From: Betaproteobacteria bacterium
Lineage (GTDB): Bacteria > Pseudomonadota > Gammaproteobacteria > Burkholderiales > Rhodocyclaceae
Length of the DNA: 64,000 nucleotides
Assembly (NCBI GenBank): GCA_016703785.1
Contig: JADJBM010000008.1
Span: 124,001-188,000, forward strand
Direction: 5' to 3'
Shown here: piece after piece, positions 35,513 through 45,735 of the stretch
Layout: each line of letters starts with the position of its first letter
Position numbering within the stretch: position 1 is the stretch's first letter
Translations under genes and position numbers: made by a program
Notes under the pieces: model-generated
Told to the model about the DNA's origin: nothing
Seen by the model: the letters and a program-made list of their open reading frames with translations, nothing else
Databases searched by the model: none

Positions 35513-36409
35513 ATGGCAAAGAAGGAATACGCGTTCTACCCCGGCTGCTCTTCGCAAAAGGGCGCTTCCGCATCGAACTACCTGACGTCGGTCAACGCCA
35601 TGTGCGACAAGCTCGACGTCACCATCACCGAGATTCCCGACTGGAACTGCTGCGGCGCCTCGATCGGCTACGCCGAGGGCGGCGAACTGCCGCGCCTGGC
35701 ATTGTCCGCGCGCAACTTCGCCCTGGCCGAGAAGCACATGCCGGGCAAGGAGATGGTCGCCACCTGCGCCGCCTGCTGGCTGGCGCAGCGCGAAGTGAAG
35801 GAGCGCATCGACCATAGCGAAGTCCTGCTCAAGGAAACCAACGAGGCGCTGGCCGCCGCCGGCCTGCAATACCAGGGCACGACGCCGATCCGCCACATGG
35901 TCGAGGTGCTGATCGAGGACCTCGGCTACGACGCGCTCAAGCAGCCGGTGGTGAAGCCGCTGGAAGGCATCAAGTTCGCCGGCTACGTCGGCTGCCAGAC
36001 CAACCGCCCCTTCGGCATCGATGGCGAATCCTTCGAGAACCCGGTGTACCTCGACAAGCTGGTGGAAACCGTCGGCGGCGAAGCGGTGCCCTACGACCAG
36101 AAGGTCACCTGCTGCGGCGGCGCCCTGGCTTTCTCCGAGCCGGAGAAGTCGCAGAAGCAGATCCGCGACATCGTCGAGTCGGCCTACGACCACGGCGCCG
36201 AGATGATCGTCACGCCCTGCCCGCTGTGCCAGGCCAACGTCGAGATCTACCAGAGCGAGATCAACAAGAAGCACGGCACGAAACTCAACATGCCGGTGCT
36301 CTATTACTCGCAGCTGATGACCGTCGCCTACGGCGGCACGGCCAAGGAGGCCGGCCTCGACGGTCACCTCATCAGGGCCAAGCGGCTGGAAGACATCACG
36401 AAGAAGTAG
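35513..36409 (+). CDS. hdrB: HdrB-like CCG-domain protein
   Basis: The 298-residue protein begins MAKKEYAFYPGCSSQKGAS. It has two CCG domains, WNCCGASIGYAEGG with CAACW, and VTCCGGALAF with CPLCQ, which in heterodisulfide reductase hold two non-cubane clusters at the disulfide site. It is 14 bases after hdrC and followed by a strong terminator, so it closes the qmo operon. The physiological substrate in this setting is not established; a disulfide or quinone-linked partner is possible. Confidence 0.9.
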   Translation: MAKKEYAFYPGCSSQKGASASNYLTSVNAMCDKLDVTITEIPDWNCCGASIGYAEGGELPRLALSARNFALAEKHMPGKEMVATCAACWLAQREVKERIDHSEVLLKETNEALAAAGLQYQGTTPIRHMVEVLIEDLGYDALKQPVVKPLEGIKFAGYVGCQTNRPFGIDGESFENPVYLDKLVETVGGEAVPYDQKVTCCGGALAFSEPEKSQKQIRDIVESAYDHGAEMIVTPCPLCQANVEIYQSEINKKHGTKLNMPVLYYSQLMTVAYGGTAKEAGLDGHLIRAKRLEDITKK

Positions 36410-36425
36410 TCGCTGACATGCAGTG

Positions 36426-36455
36426 AAAAAAGCCCCGGCGCGCCGGGGCTTTTTC
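36426..36455. terminator. Bidirectional terminator between hdrB and the CHAT gene
   Basis: A GC-rich stem AGCCCCGGCG/CGCCGGGGCT is flanked by A and T runs on the two sides, so it can end both the qmo-hdr operon (plus) and the CHAT-protease operon (minus). Confidence 0.9.
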
Positions 36456-36458
36456 ATT

Positions 36459-39389
36459 TCAGCGTGGATCGCCGACCAGCACGAACGGCGCCCAGAAGAA
36501 GGGGTGCGCCAGTTGCACGCCCTGCTGCACGGTCTGGCGCAGCTTCTGGCGGGCCGCGGCGAGCGCCGCGGGCTTCGAGCGCCCGGCGGCGAGTTCCCTG
36601 AAGAATTCCGTCATGAGGACCACGGTGGCCTGGCTGCCGACCGGCCAGTGCGACACCACCAGGCTGCGCGAACCGGCGTACATGAAGGAGCGCGTCAGGC
36701 CGGCGAAACCCTCGCCGCCGCGCGCATTCTCCGGTTCGCCGGCGGTGTTGCAGGCGGACAGCACCGTCAGCTCGGAATCCAATCTGAGGCCCAGCACTTC
36801 CCCCATGGTCAGGAATCCGTCGATGCCCGGCGGGTTGTTCACCAGCGACATGGCGAGCGCCGGCTGCCCCAGCGCGGAAAAATCGCCGCCGAGCAGGCCA
36901 TGCGTCGAGAACATCAGATAGCGCGTGCCAGTCAGATTCGTTTCATACACGTGGTTCTCGCTCGCCTCGCCGCGCAGGAAGATCCGCCCCTTGCCGCCGA
37001 GGATCTTGTTCACCGCCGCGACTTCGTCGGCGGTTTCGGCCAGGCGCGGAATGCCCCGTATCCCCGTGGCACGGGACAGCACGGCGCCCTGCAAGCCGCC
37101 CTTGGTGGCCAGCGCGCCCTCCGCCTCCGAGCCGGCGCCGAAATCCGGGTCGGCGAAGGCAACCAGCATCTGTTTCCAAGTGCGCGTGCGCGCCTCCTTG
37201 CGCAACGCCAGCAGGGCGCCGGCGGAGGGCACATAACTGATGGCATGCCGATCACCAAACCAGGGCAGGGCCGCGAAATCGCGGAAGGCCGGGCCGCCTT
37301 CCGTCCTGCCGGGCTTGCCCTCGCCCGTCAGCAGCGCCTCGAAGGGCAGGGTGTACAAAGCATCGTCGCCGGCGATGATCAACGACCCCTTCGCCGGCAG
37401 CTGGGCAGCCACGGGCGCCAGGATCGACTCGTACAGCTCCACGGCCGCCTCGGGCGGCCAGCGCAACAGGTCGTCCATGCCGCGCAATTCGGCAAAAGGC
37501 CGGCGGAAGCGATCCACCCGCTTGCGCAGGGCAGCCCGGCCGAGGTTGAGCGGCACGACGCGGAAGGACTTGCGGTCGATGACGAAGACCACCGAGGCGT
37601 CGCGCATGACGAAGTAGGAGAGCAGCGTCTCGTCGGCGGCGAGCGCCGCCTGCACGTCGGCCACCGTGTGGCGCCGCGGCCGTGCCAGTTCGGCGTAGCG
37701 CGGGAACTGACTTTCGATGCGCGACTGCACGCCTTCCAGCGCCGAGCGGACGGACAGCTGCCGCGTCTGCAAGGCGGACTGTTCCTGCCGCTGCTCCGCG
37801 TCGCGGCCGGCGATCAGCGCCTGGGTGATCTGCGCGTAATCGAGGCGCAATTGCCGCTCGCGCTCCACCAGCTCGCGCAGGCGTGGGCTTTCCCGACCGG
37901 CGGCGCGCTCGGCGCCGGCGCCGGCCAGCATCTCGCTGAACTGGCGGCTGCGCGCCAGCTCCGAAATGGCGAAGGCCGTCGCTTTCGAATCCGTGCCGGC
38001 CGCATCCAGCCTCATCAGCACATCGAGATACTCCTCGAACAGGCCGCGGCGATCGCCGAGAAAGGCGCTGCGCGCCGCCCGATCGAGTCCGGCAGTGCGC
38101 CGGTAGGCGCGCTCCAGCACCTCCACCGCCTCGCCGTAGCGCTGCGCCGCCGTCCCGTAGTCACTGACTTTCGCCAACGCCCGCCCCTGGCCGCGCAGCG
38201 CCTGCCACAGGGTTTCATCGTCGCTGCCTGTGGCGGCGCCCTTGGCGACTTCCTCGAACACTTTCACGGCGACTCTCGGCTGACGCGCGGCCAGATAGGC
38301 CGCGCCGACTTTCAGGTAGGTGCGCGATTCGGCGTAGCGGTCGCCGGCGTCGCGGTAGATCTCCATGGCCGAGCGGAAATGCTTGAGCGCGACATTGGGA
38401 TCGGGCATGAGGACCTTGCCCTCGATCGAGTGTTCCAGCCACAGTTCGCCGATCTGCGCCAGCGCCCCGCCTTCGCCGACGTAATCGTGACGCTTGCGCG
38501 CCGTCTCGAGCGCGCTTTCGGCCTGCGCCAGCGCCTGGCCCGCCTGGCCGAGGCGCATGCGGGCATCACCCAGGCGGATGCGCGCGCGCACCTCGCCGAC
38601 TGGATCGGCCAGAGCGCGGAAGCGCTTGAGGGCGTCCTCGAACAGGGGAAGGGCTTCGCTGACCAGGCCCAACTCGAAATTCAGCTCGCCCAGGCTGAGA
38701 ACGGCCTGGGCCTCGCTCGGCCCATAGCCCAGGGCGCGAAAGCGGCCCAGGGCCTGCTGCCAGAGATCCAGCGCCTGACGGTAGTCGGCGCGCCGGGCAT
38801 GGAAAGACGCCTGCTGGGCAAGCGCAAAAGCCAGCGCGCCGTTGTCCTTGCCGGCCTGCGCCAAAGCCAGGCACTCGTTGATTGCCCGCTCAGCCGCGGC
38901 GGAGTCGCCCTGCCGCTGCTGCACTTCGGCAAGCCAGCGCAGCGCTTCGAAGCGGGCGCCATGATCGCCCGCCTGCGTCGCCAGCGACAGCGCCTGCTCG
39001 AGGCCTTCCCGCGCGCGCCCGTAGCGCGTCTGCAGCAGGTCCAGCCGCGCCTGCAGCACGCGCACGCGGGCGCGCGATGCCGGCTCGCCCAGCCGTTCAG
39101 CCAGTTCGCGCGCACGCTGCAGGTGATCGCGGGCCTTGTCCGGCTCGACCAGGACGAGGTACAGCCGGCTCAATCCGATCAATGCATCGCGCCTGACCGG
39201 ATCGCTGCCGCCGTCCAGCGCCGCGCGCAACTGGCGCAGCGCGCCGACATGGTCGCCTTGCAGGATGGCGGTTTCCGCCGCCTCGGCGTTGAAGACCTGC
39301 CCTGCCTCGGCCTGCGCTGGGCAGGCGGCCAGCAGGAACAGGCACAGCGCGCCCAGCCGGGACACACTGCTTGCGAGACACAGCGACAA
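36459..39389 (-). CDS. Exported TPR-CHAT domain protease-like protein
   Basis: The protein of about 976 residues has an N-terminal signal with a lipobox-like LAAC (ALCLFLLAACPAQA). About twelve tetratricopeptide repeats follow (for example AILQGDHVGALRQLRAALDG). The C-terminal CHAT domain contains the expected histidine in MFSTHGLLGG and the cysteine in LTVLSACNTAGEPENARGGE, so the caspase-like dyad is intact. No ATG start exists; TTG 39389 has a GAGG nine bases upstream, while a GTG further on would give the shorter MSRLGALCLF. It follows the 180-residue exported protein by 11 bases, so the two form an operon. CHAT proteins are clan CD peptidases, some activated by signals bound to the TPRs. 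The word ACTGACTTTCG occurs twice in it (37706, 38163). Confidence 0.88.
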   Translation of the reverse strand: MSLCLASSVSRLGALCLFLLAACPAQAEAGQVFNAEAAETAILQGDHVGALRQLRAALDGGSDPVRRDALIGLSRLYLVLVEPDKARDHLQRARELAERLGEPASRARVRVLQARLDLLQTRYGRAREGLEQALSLATQAGDHGARFEALRWLAEVQQRQGDSAAAERAINECLALAQAGKDNGALAFALAQQASFHARRADYRQALDLWQQALGRFRALGYGPSEAQAVLSLGELNFELGLVSEALPLFEDALKRFRALADPVGEVRARIRLGDARMRLGQAGQALAQAESALETARKRHDYVGEGGALAQIGELWLEHSIEGKVLMPDPNVALKHFRSAMEIYRDAGDRYAESRTYLKVGAAYLAARQPRVAVKVFEEVAKGAATGSDDETLWQALRGQGRALAKVSDYGTAAQRYGEAVEVLERAYRRTAGLDRAARSAFLGDRRGLFEEYLDVLMRLDAAGTDSKATAFAISELARSRQFSEMLAGAGAERAAGRESPRLRELVERERQLRLDYAQITQALIAGRDAEQRQEQSALQTRQLSVRSALEGVQSRIESQFPRYAELARPRRHTVADVQAALAADETLLSYFVMRDASVVFVIDRKSFRVVPLNLGRAALRKRVDRFRRPFAELRGMDDLLRWPPEAAVELYESILAPVAAQLPAKGSLIIAGDDALYTLPFEALLTGEGKPGRTEGGPAFRDFAALPWFGDRHAISYVPSAGALLALRKEARTRTWKQMLVAFADPDFGAGSEAEGALATKGGLQGAVLSRATGIRGIPRLAETADEVAAVNKILGGKGRIFLRGEASENHVYETNLTGTRYLMFSTHGLLGGDFSALGQPALAMSLVNNPPGIDGFLTMGEVLGLRLDSELTVLSACNTAGEPENARGGEGFAGLTRSFMYAGSRSLVVSHWPVGSQATVVLMTEFFRELAAGRSKPAALAAARQKLRQTVQQGVQLAHPFFWAPFVLVGDPR

Positions 39390-39400
39390 GGCGGCCGGCC

Positions 39401-39943
39401 TCAGTACTTGGCGGCAGACACCAGCTCCTCGAGCAGCTGCAGGGTCTGCGGATAGACATCGGCGCGCACGATCACGGAAACGATGAAGATGCCCTTTTCG
39501 CCTTCCAGGTAGATGTCGCGCCCCTTCATGGCAACGCCCTTGACACTGATGCGCTTGTCGTTGAAGAAGACCTTCCTGCCGGCGATCCGGCCGGTTTCGA
39601 TCTGCTCGACCTCGCCGCCCTGGGCCGTCCATTCCTTGCGCATCATGTTGATGACGAAGTCGGCCGTGACGGCGCCCTCGATCTTCTTGAAGCCCATGAC
39701 ATTCACGTCGGGTTTCCAGCCGGAAATGGCCTCCTTCAGCTTGAAGTGCGCGATCATGCCGGCGAAGTCGTTCGTCGCACTTTTTTCCTTGTCGACGATG
39801 TCCCATTTGCCGTCGACCGAGGTCAGCTCGATGTAGCCGAAGCGCTCGCCGACGTAGGTGTTGCCGATCACCTCGCCGGCGCCTGCCCGCCACGCCGCAA
39901 GCGCCAATGCCAATATCAAACAGGACCGGATCGTCGTTCGCAT
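39401..39943 (-). CDS. Small exported protein paired with the CHAT protease
   Basis: The 180-residue protein starts at ATG 39943 with GGAGGGG upstream and has a signal peptide (MRTTIRSCLILALALAAWRA). The mature domain is mixed alpha/beta (EVIGNTYVGERFGYIELTSV ... GFKKIEGAVTADFVINMM ... IFIVSVIVRADVYPQTLQLL). Its pattern loosely recalls the PsbP/DcrB fold, but I cannot assign a family. It precedes the CHAT gene by 11 bases and is almost certainly co-expressed, so it may be a substrate, sensor or regulator of that protease. Confidence 0.78.
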   Translation of the reverse strand: MRTTIRSCLILALALAAWRAGAGEVIGNTYVGERFGYIELTSVDGKWDIVDKEKSATNDFAGMIAHFKLKEAISGWKPDVNVMGFKKIEGAVTADFVINMMRKEWTAQGGEVEQIETGRIAGRKVFFNDKRISVKGVAMKGRDIYLEGEKGIFIVSVIVRADVYPQTLQLLEELVSAAKY

Positions 39944-40052
39944 GTCGCCCCTCCCAGAGTGAATCCTGAACAATCTGATCGAATCAGCATACCCCTTCCA
40001 CGCCCCCGTGCAAGGGCGGCGCACCAGGGGCGGAAACGGGGGCAGGAACGGC

Positions 40053-40661
40053 TCAGAGGCGGGCGGAGGCGGCGGCGAAGGCGGCGCACAACTCTTCGTA
40101 GTTGCGCGTCACGGGGAACTGCGGAAACTCGTCGATGACGTTCTGCGGCGGGCGGAAGAGGATGCCGGCATCGGCCTCGGCGAGCATGGCGGTGTCGTTG
40201 TAGGAATCGCCGGCGGCGATGGTCTTGAAGTTGAGCGCGCGGAAGGCCTTGATGGACTCGCGCTTGGCTTCCGGCTGGCGCAGGACGTAGTCGCGCACGA
40301 AGCCTTTCTCGTCCGTCACCAGCTTGTGGCAGAACAGCGCCGGATAGCCGAGCTGCTGCATCAGCGGCATGGCGAACTCGTAGAAGGTGTCGGAGAGGAT
40401 CACCACCTGGAAGCGCACGCGCAGCCAGTCGAGGCATTCGCGCGCGCCGGTCAGCGGCCCCATGTCGGCGATGACTTTCTGGATGTCGGGCAGGCCCAGC
40501 TTGTGCTGCGCGAGGATGGCCAGGCGCCCCTGCATCAGCTTGTCGTAGTCCGGCTCGTCGCGCGTGGTGCGCGCCAGCTCGGGGATGCTCGTCCGCTTCG
40601 AGAACTCGATCCAGATTTCGGGGACGAGGACGCCTTCAAGGTCCAGACATGCCAGCTGCAC
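40053..40661 (-). CDS. thrH: ThrH phosphoserine phosphatase/homoserine phosphotransferase
   Basis: ThrH is a HAD-family enzyme that dephosphorylates phosphoserine and can transfer the phosphate to homoserine. The chosen GTG start (40661) has AGGAGAGG just upstream and gives VQLACLDLEGVLVPEIW at the N-terminus, with the catalytic aspartates in DLEGV. This makes 202 residues, close to the 205 of known ThrH; the frame's further ATGs upstream look spurious. Motifs II and III/IV are VVILSDTFYEF and AAGDSYNDTAMLAEAD. Confidence 0.92.
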   Translation of the reverse strand: MQLACLDLEGVLVPEIWIEFSKRTSIPELARTTRDEPDYDKLMQGRLAILAQHKLGLPDIQKVIADMGPLTGARECLDWLRVRFQVVILSDTFYEFAMPLMQQLGYPALFCHKLVTDEKGFVRDYVLRQPEAKRESIKAFRALNFKTIAAGDSYNDTAMLAEADAGILFRPPQNVIDEFPQFPVTRNYEELCAAFAAASARL

Positions 40662-40794
40662 TTGCCTCTCCTGTTGATTGCGCTGCATAAAAAGGTTCGG
40701 CATTTTAGCCGAATTCGCCGGACCCGAACGCCTGCCGGCACGCGCTGGCGCATCGGGAGTATTATCGGCAAGCGAAGTGACCGCAACTGATCCG

Positions 40795-43666
40795 ATGAGC
40801 GAAGCAAATCCCCGCGCGACGACGCCCGGCCCGCCCTGGACACTCTCCGGCAACTGGCTGGCGTTTGCCTTCGTCCTGCTCGCCGCAGGCATCGGCGCTC
40901 TCTGGTATTCGGCCAATGCCGCCTACAAGGAAGCGGTGCTGCGCGAGCGAGGCCGCGAGTTGCAGGCCATTGCCGAACTGAAGATCGAATTCGTCCGCGC
41001 CTGGCTGGATGAGCGCCGCAATGATGCCAAAGTTCAAGCCAAGCGACTGCTCATCGCCCGCTACCTGACGCTAGATGCCGCCAACACAGGGTCGGTGTTG
41101 GGCAAGGAATTGCAAGCCCAGCTTGAATTCATCCGCGAAGCCTACGATTATGAAGCCGTCCTGCTGCTGGACCGCGCCGGCAAGCTTCGCCTGCGCGCGG
41201 GCAGTCCGAGCGATGCGGCCTTCGACAAACCCGCCGACACCGCAAGCCGGGCCATGCGCGAAGGGGCGGCCATTGTCTGCCGAGCCTACTCTACGGAAGC
41301 CGGCGGGAAGACGCGAACCCGCGCCGACATCGCCGCCCCCTTTGTCAACAGCAGGCTGGCCGGTGCACCCGTGGTCGGCGCGCTGGTGCTGCATGTCGAT
41401 ACGCAAGCTCACCTGGATCCCCTGCTGCAGCGCTGGCCGGCGCCGAGCGAGAGCGGGGAGAGTCTCCTCATCGAGCGGATAAATGGTCGGATCGCCTACC
41501 TCAGCTCGCTGCGGCATGCCGACGCGTTCGCGATGCAGAAGGCAGTCAGCGACCCCTCCCTGCCGGCGGCCCATGCCGCGCGGGGCATGCAGGGGGTGAC
41601 GGAAGGCCTCGACTACCGCGGCGTGCCGGTGCTGGCGGCCGTCGGCCAGGTGCCGGGCATGCCCTGGTTCGTCGTCGCCAAGCTGGACCGGGAGGAGATC
41701 CTCGCGCCGGTGCGCCAGCAGATGCAGTGGTCCGGCGCACTCTCGGCGCTACTGGCACTGGCGCTCGGCCTGGCCATGCGCGCCTGGCAGCGCCGCGGCC
41801 GCAGCGAACTGGCCCTCGCCGAGCAGGTCGCGGCAAAAGGTGCCCTGGCCGCCAGCGAGATGCGCTTCCGCAAGCTTCATGAGCAGGGCTGGGACTTCAT
41901 TGCCCTCTTTGACCAGGACTTGGTCATCCGCTACGCCAGTCCGTCGATCAACCGCTACTTCGGCGGCAAGGCGGACGGAGCGGGCGTTGACGTCAGCGCA
42001 AAGAAGATTCACCCGGACAATGTGGCACGGGTCGAGTCCGCGCGCAAGGCAGCCATGGCCCAGCCGGGCGTGCCGGTAACTATCGAACACCGCCTCTCCG
42101 GCGACGATGGCCACTGGCTCACGGTCGAAGCCTGCTTCACCAACCACTTCGACGATCCGGATATCGGCGCGCTCGTCTACACCGCGCGCGACATCAGCGG
42201 CCGCCTCGAGGCAGAGCGCCGGCAGCACGAGAGCGAGGAACGCTACCGCTTCCTCTTCGAGAACAACCCGCTGCCGATGTGGGTGTACGACAAGAAGACC
42301 CTGGCCTTCCTGGAGGTGAACCGGGCCGCCGTGTCGCAATACGGCTATACCCGGGAAGAATTCCTGGCCATGACCCTGCGCGACATCCGCCCGCCGGAAG
42401 ACGTGCCGGCCCTGGAGGAAGAGGTGAAGTCGGACCGTCGCCGCGAAGGGCGCATCTGGACGCACCAGCGCAAGGACGGCAGCCTGCTCAAGGCGGCGGT
42501 CTGGAGCCAGGACAGCCATTTGTCTGGAAAACCGGAGCGCATGATCCTGGCAGAAAACGTGACAGCCAGGGTGGCGGCGGAGCAGGCATTGCGTGAAAGC
42601 GAAGAGCGCTACCGCTTTCTGTTCGAGCTCTCGCCCGATGCGGTTTTCGTTCACCGCAACAACATCATCCTCTTCGCCAATGAAGCCACGGCACGGCTAT
42701 TGGGCACCGAGTCCGCGCAGGCACTCATCGGGCGGGACTGGCACGCGTTTGTTCCCGTGAAAGACTGGCCGAGAATCGATAAGCGTGCCGCCGCACTGAC
42801 TGGCGGCGAAAGGACATTCCTGATGCCGGGCGAACTGCGCTTCATGACGGCACAGGGCCGTCAGATCCAGGTCGAGGCCGTCGGCGCGCGCGTTGCTATC
42901 GACGGTGCGCCGGCCATCATGTCCGTGATCCGCGACATCACCGAACGCCGGCAGGCCGAGGCGGAACGGCTGGCCGAGGCCCACCTTCAGCGCGACACGC
43001 TGGTGCGCGAAGTGCATCACCGCATCAAGAACCACCTGCAGGGCCTGGCGGGCCTGCTCAACCAGCACAAGCGCAAGCATCCGGCGCTGCAGGAACCCCT
43101 CGACGCCGTGATTGCCCAGGTCACCGCCATCTCGCTGATCCACGGCCTGCAGAGCGGGGAAGTCGAGAATGATGTACGACTGTACAAACTGCTGAAGGAA
43201 ATCGTGTCCTTCCAGAGCGGCCTCGCCGCCCTGGAATTCGCGAATGCCGGCAACGCCTATTGCCTGAACTGCGCCTGGCGCATTGCCGAGACGGAAAGCG
43301 TGCCCCTGGCCCTGATTCTCAATGAGCTGGTCACCAATGCCGTCAAGCACCGGGACGACCCGCACAGGCCGGTGCGGGTCGCCTGCGCCTGCACCGACGA
43401 GAACATCGTCGTGACGCTGGGCAACGCCGGCAGTCTGCCCGAGAACTTCGATTTCACCGCCGGCGCCGGCCTCGGCACCGGGCTAACGCTGCTGCGCTCG
43501 CTGCTGCCGCACGGCGGCGCGGCGCTGTCGCTCCATTGCGCCGACGGCCAGGTCGAGACCCGCCTGACCCTGTCGGCGCCGGTGGTGTCGCGCCACGCCG
43601 AAGAAGGTGTGAAGAAAGAGGGGGGGCGTTGGGAGGGTTTTTATTCAGGTCGTCAGCCTGCGGTAG
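40795..43666 (+). CDS. PAS-domain sensor histidine kinase (HisKA_2 type), 3' end shifted
   Basis: From ATG 40795 the protein has an N-terminal span (LAFAFVLLAAGIGALWY), a periplasmic sensor domain to about residue 300, a second span (SGALSALLALALGLAMRAW), three PAS domains, and a HisKA_2 phospho-acceptor helix (LVREVHHRIKNHLQGLAGLL) with an ATPase domain (LILNELVTNAVKH, GAGLGTGLTLL). This kinase type often signals through PAS/PHY-linked regulators. The natural C-terminus lies soon after TLSAPVVS, but the frame runs on for 2 kb antisense to the CbbO/NorD gene. One G fewer in the run of seven at 43620-43626 would end it at TAG 43664-43666. No partner regulator is adjacent. Confidence 0.8.
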
Positions 43667-45735
43667 ATGTCAGCCACCTTCAGCGGCAGCTTCTTCACGT
43701 CGTCGAGCACCGTGTAGCGCGCCGGGCCGTAGAGGCGCGGCAGGTAGTCGGCGCCGTGGCGGTCGATGGTGACGCAGTAGCTGCGCACGCCCCGCTCGTG
43801 CGCCTCCTGCAGGGCGCGGCGCGTGTCCTCGATGCCGTAATGGCCGCGGTACTCGTCGCCGAAATCGTCCGGCCTTCCGTCCGAGAGCGTCACCAGCAGC
43901 TTGTGCCGCGCCGGCTGCGCCTCCAGCAATCGCGTGAGGTGGCGGATGGCCACGCCCATGCGCGTGTAGTCCTTGGCCTCGATGGCGGCGATGCGCGCGC
44001 GCACGGCGGCGTCGTAGCGCTCGTCGAAGCGCTTGACCGGATAGATGTCGCAGCGCGTGCGCGTCCACCCCGAGAAGCCGTAGATGGCATAGCGGTCGCC
44101 GAGCGCCTCCAGCGCCTCGCACAGCATGACCAGCGCCTCGCGCTCGGCGTCGTTCACCCAGCCTTTGGTGGAGCCGCTCATGTCGACCATGAACATCGCC
44201 GCCAGCGAGCGCTCGTTGCGGATGCGGCGGCAGAACAGCCGCGCCGAGGGCTCGCTGCCGGCACGGCGGTCGCCCGCCGCATCGACGAGGGCGTCGATGT
44301 CGACCTCCTCGCCCTCGGGCTGGCGGCCGAGCAGGCGGTCCTCGCCGCGCAGCATCTCGAAGCGGCGGCGGATCTGGTTGATCAGCGCCGTATTGCGCAG
44401 ACTGACTTTCGCCACGTAGTCCGGGTCGCCCGGCGCCAGCGCCACTTCGAACAGGTGGCACCAGCCGCGGCGGTAGGCGCGGCGGTGGTAATCCCATTCG
44501 TCGTAGCGGCGGTGCGGCTCGCGGTGGCTGGTGAGCGCATCGACGCCACCATCACTGCGCTCGCGATGGGTCGGATTCCAGGCGCCCGGCCCGGCCGGCA
44601 CCAGGCATTCCGGCGGCAGTTCGCCCAGGTCCTGCAGCAGCGACTGCGCTGCCGCCTGCGCCTCGGGCGGCAACGCCGCCACTTCGCCGTCGAGGCTGAA
44701 TTCGACCTTGCCGCCTTCGACATTCACGGCGGGCGCCTGCTCGCCGGCGCCCTGGCGTCCACCGAAACCCTTCAGGGTCGACAAGGCGCGACGCACCGTT
44801 TCGCTGTCGCGCGCGATGCGCGCCGCGCGCACGCGCAACACCGCGTCGAGATCGATTGCGCCGACATGCGGCAAGGGCGGCGGTTCCCCTTCGCCCGCCA
44901 TGCAGTCGGCGAGGAAAGTCAGGCTGTGGGATACGGCGGCATCGGGCCGTCCGAGGCGCAACACGGCCTCCCCCAGGTGTTCCGGCCAAGGGCCGCGCAA
45001 GGCGGCCATCTCGGCGGCAAGACCGGGCAGTTCCGCGCCGATGACGGCTTCCAGGCGCACCGCCTCCAGTGCCGCGAACCAGCGCAGGGCCCGCTCGCGG
45101 TCGACCCAGCGCGCCAGCGTCGCCTCGACGTCGATCGCCGCCGAGCCGAAGGTGCCGTAGCGCGTCTGCGCCCACAGCAGCGCGGCGGTGGCCTTGTACA
45201 GCCGCCGGTTGTCCGCGGCGGTAGCCAGTGCGGCCAGCTGCGCCGGCAGGAAGACGGTTTCCGTATCGGTGTGCGCGGTCGCACCCGCAGCGAGCGCCAG
45301 CGCGCGCCCGGAGAGGCCCTGCAGGAATCGCGACAGGCGCGCCTCGCTGTCCGCAAGGTGCGCCACCGCCGCCCCGCCCGTCCGCAGCGTGCAGAAGCTG
45401 TCGAGATCGCGCAGCAGGACCATCGCCGACTGGCCGCCCTGGCGATCGTAGGCGTCGAGGCCGGCCAGCACCCAGGCCTCGAAGCCGGCCGCATCGAGCC
45501 GCTCGAGTGCCTTGGGCCCCAGCGATGCAACGAGATAACCGATCTCGGCGTAGGTCTGCGCCGCCACCTTCACCCAGTGCAGCACAAGCTCCTGCTGCGC
45601 GCGATCGAGCTGTTCCAGGCCGTCGGCAATCTTCTTCGTCGAGCGGTGCGAGGGCGAGGCGAACAGCACCTCGTCGAGGCGCTCTTCGAGTGCGTCTGAG
45701 AAGAGCCTTCTAGAAGACCGCTCTGACGAGGTCAT
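43645..45735 (-). CDS. CbbO/NorD-type von Willebrand factor A protein
   Basis: The 696-residue protein ends in a VWA domain with an intact MIDAS metal site ([13 protein letters not shown], the later threonine/aspartates, and [14 protein letters not shown]). The helical N-terminal part ([20 protein letters not shown]) is typical of CbbO and NorD. It overlaps the AAA+ gene upstream by 26 bases. The pair acts as a motor plus substrate adaptor: CbbQO reactivates RubisCO, NorQD matures nitric oxide reductase. Neither RubisCO nor nor genes lie in the window, so the client cannot be fixed. A sulfur-oxidising autotroph makes CbbO attractive. One ACTGACTTTCG is at 44401. Confidence 0.82.
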   Translation of the reverse strand: MTSSERSSRRLFSDALEERLDEVLFASPSHRSTKKIADGLEQLDRAQQELVLHWVKVAAQTYAEIGYLVASLGPKALERLDAAGFEAWVLAGLDAYDRQGGQSAMVLLRDLDSFCTLRTGGAAVAHLADSEARLSRFLQGLSGRALALAAGATAHTDTETVFLPAQLAALATAADNRRLYKATAALLWAQTRYGTFGSAAIDVEATLARWVDRERALRWFAALEAVRLEAVIGAELPGLAAEMAALRGPWPEHLGEAVLRLGRPDAAVSHSLTFLADCMAGEGEPPPLPHVGAIDLDAVLRVRAARIARDSETVRRALSTLKGFGGRQGAGEQAPAVNVEGGKVEFSLDGEVAALPPEAQAAAQSLLQDLGELPPECLVPAGPGAWNPTHRERSDGGVDALTSHREPHRRYDEWDYHRRAYRRGWCHLFEVALAPGDPDYVAKVSLRNTALINQIRRRFEMLRGEDRLLGRQPEGEEVDIDALVDAAGDRRAGSEPSARLFCRRIRNERSLAAMFMVDMSGSTKGWVNDAEREALVMLCEALEALGDRYAIYGFSGWTRTRCDIYPVKRFDERYDAAVRARIAAIEAKDYTRMGVAIRHLTRLLEAQPARHKLLVTLSDGRPDDFGDEYRGHYGIEDTRRALQEAHERGVRSYCVTIDRHGADYLPRLYGPARYTVLDDVKKLPLKVADIYRRLTT

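Noticed and set aside
36423..39455. A 1010-codon plus-strand frame opposite the CHAT gene
   Set aside because: Shadow frame rich in Q, R, A and G; the minus strand carries the TPR and CHAT motifs.
43667..45699. A 680-residue C-terminal extension of the histidine kinase
   Set aside because: It is antisense to the VWA gene, starts right after a seven-G run, and has no domain; a missed stop by frameshift is simpler.
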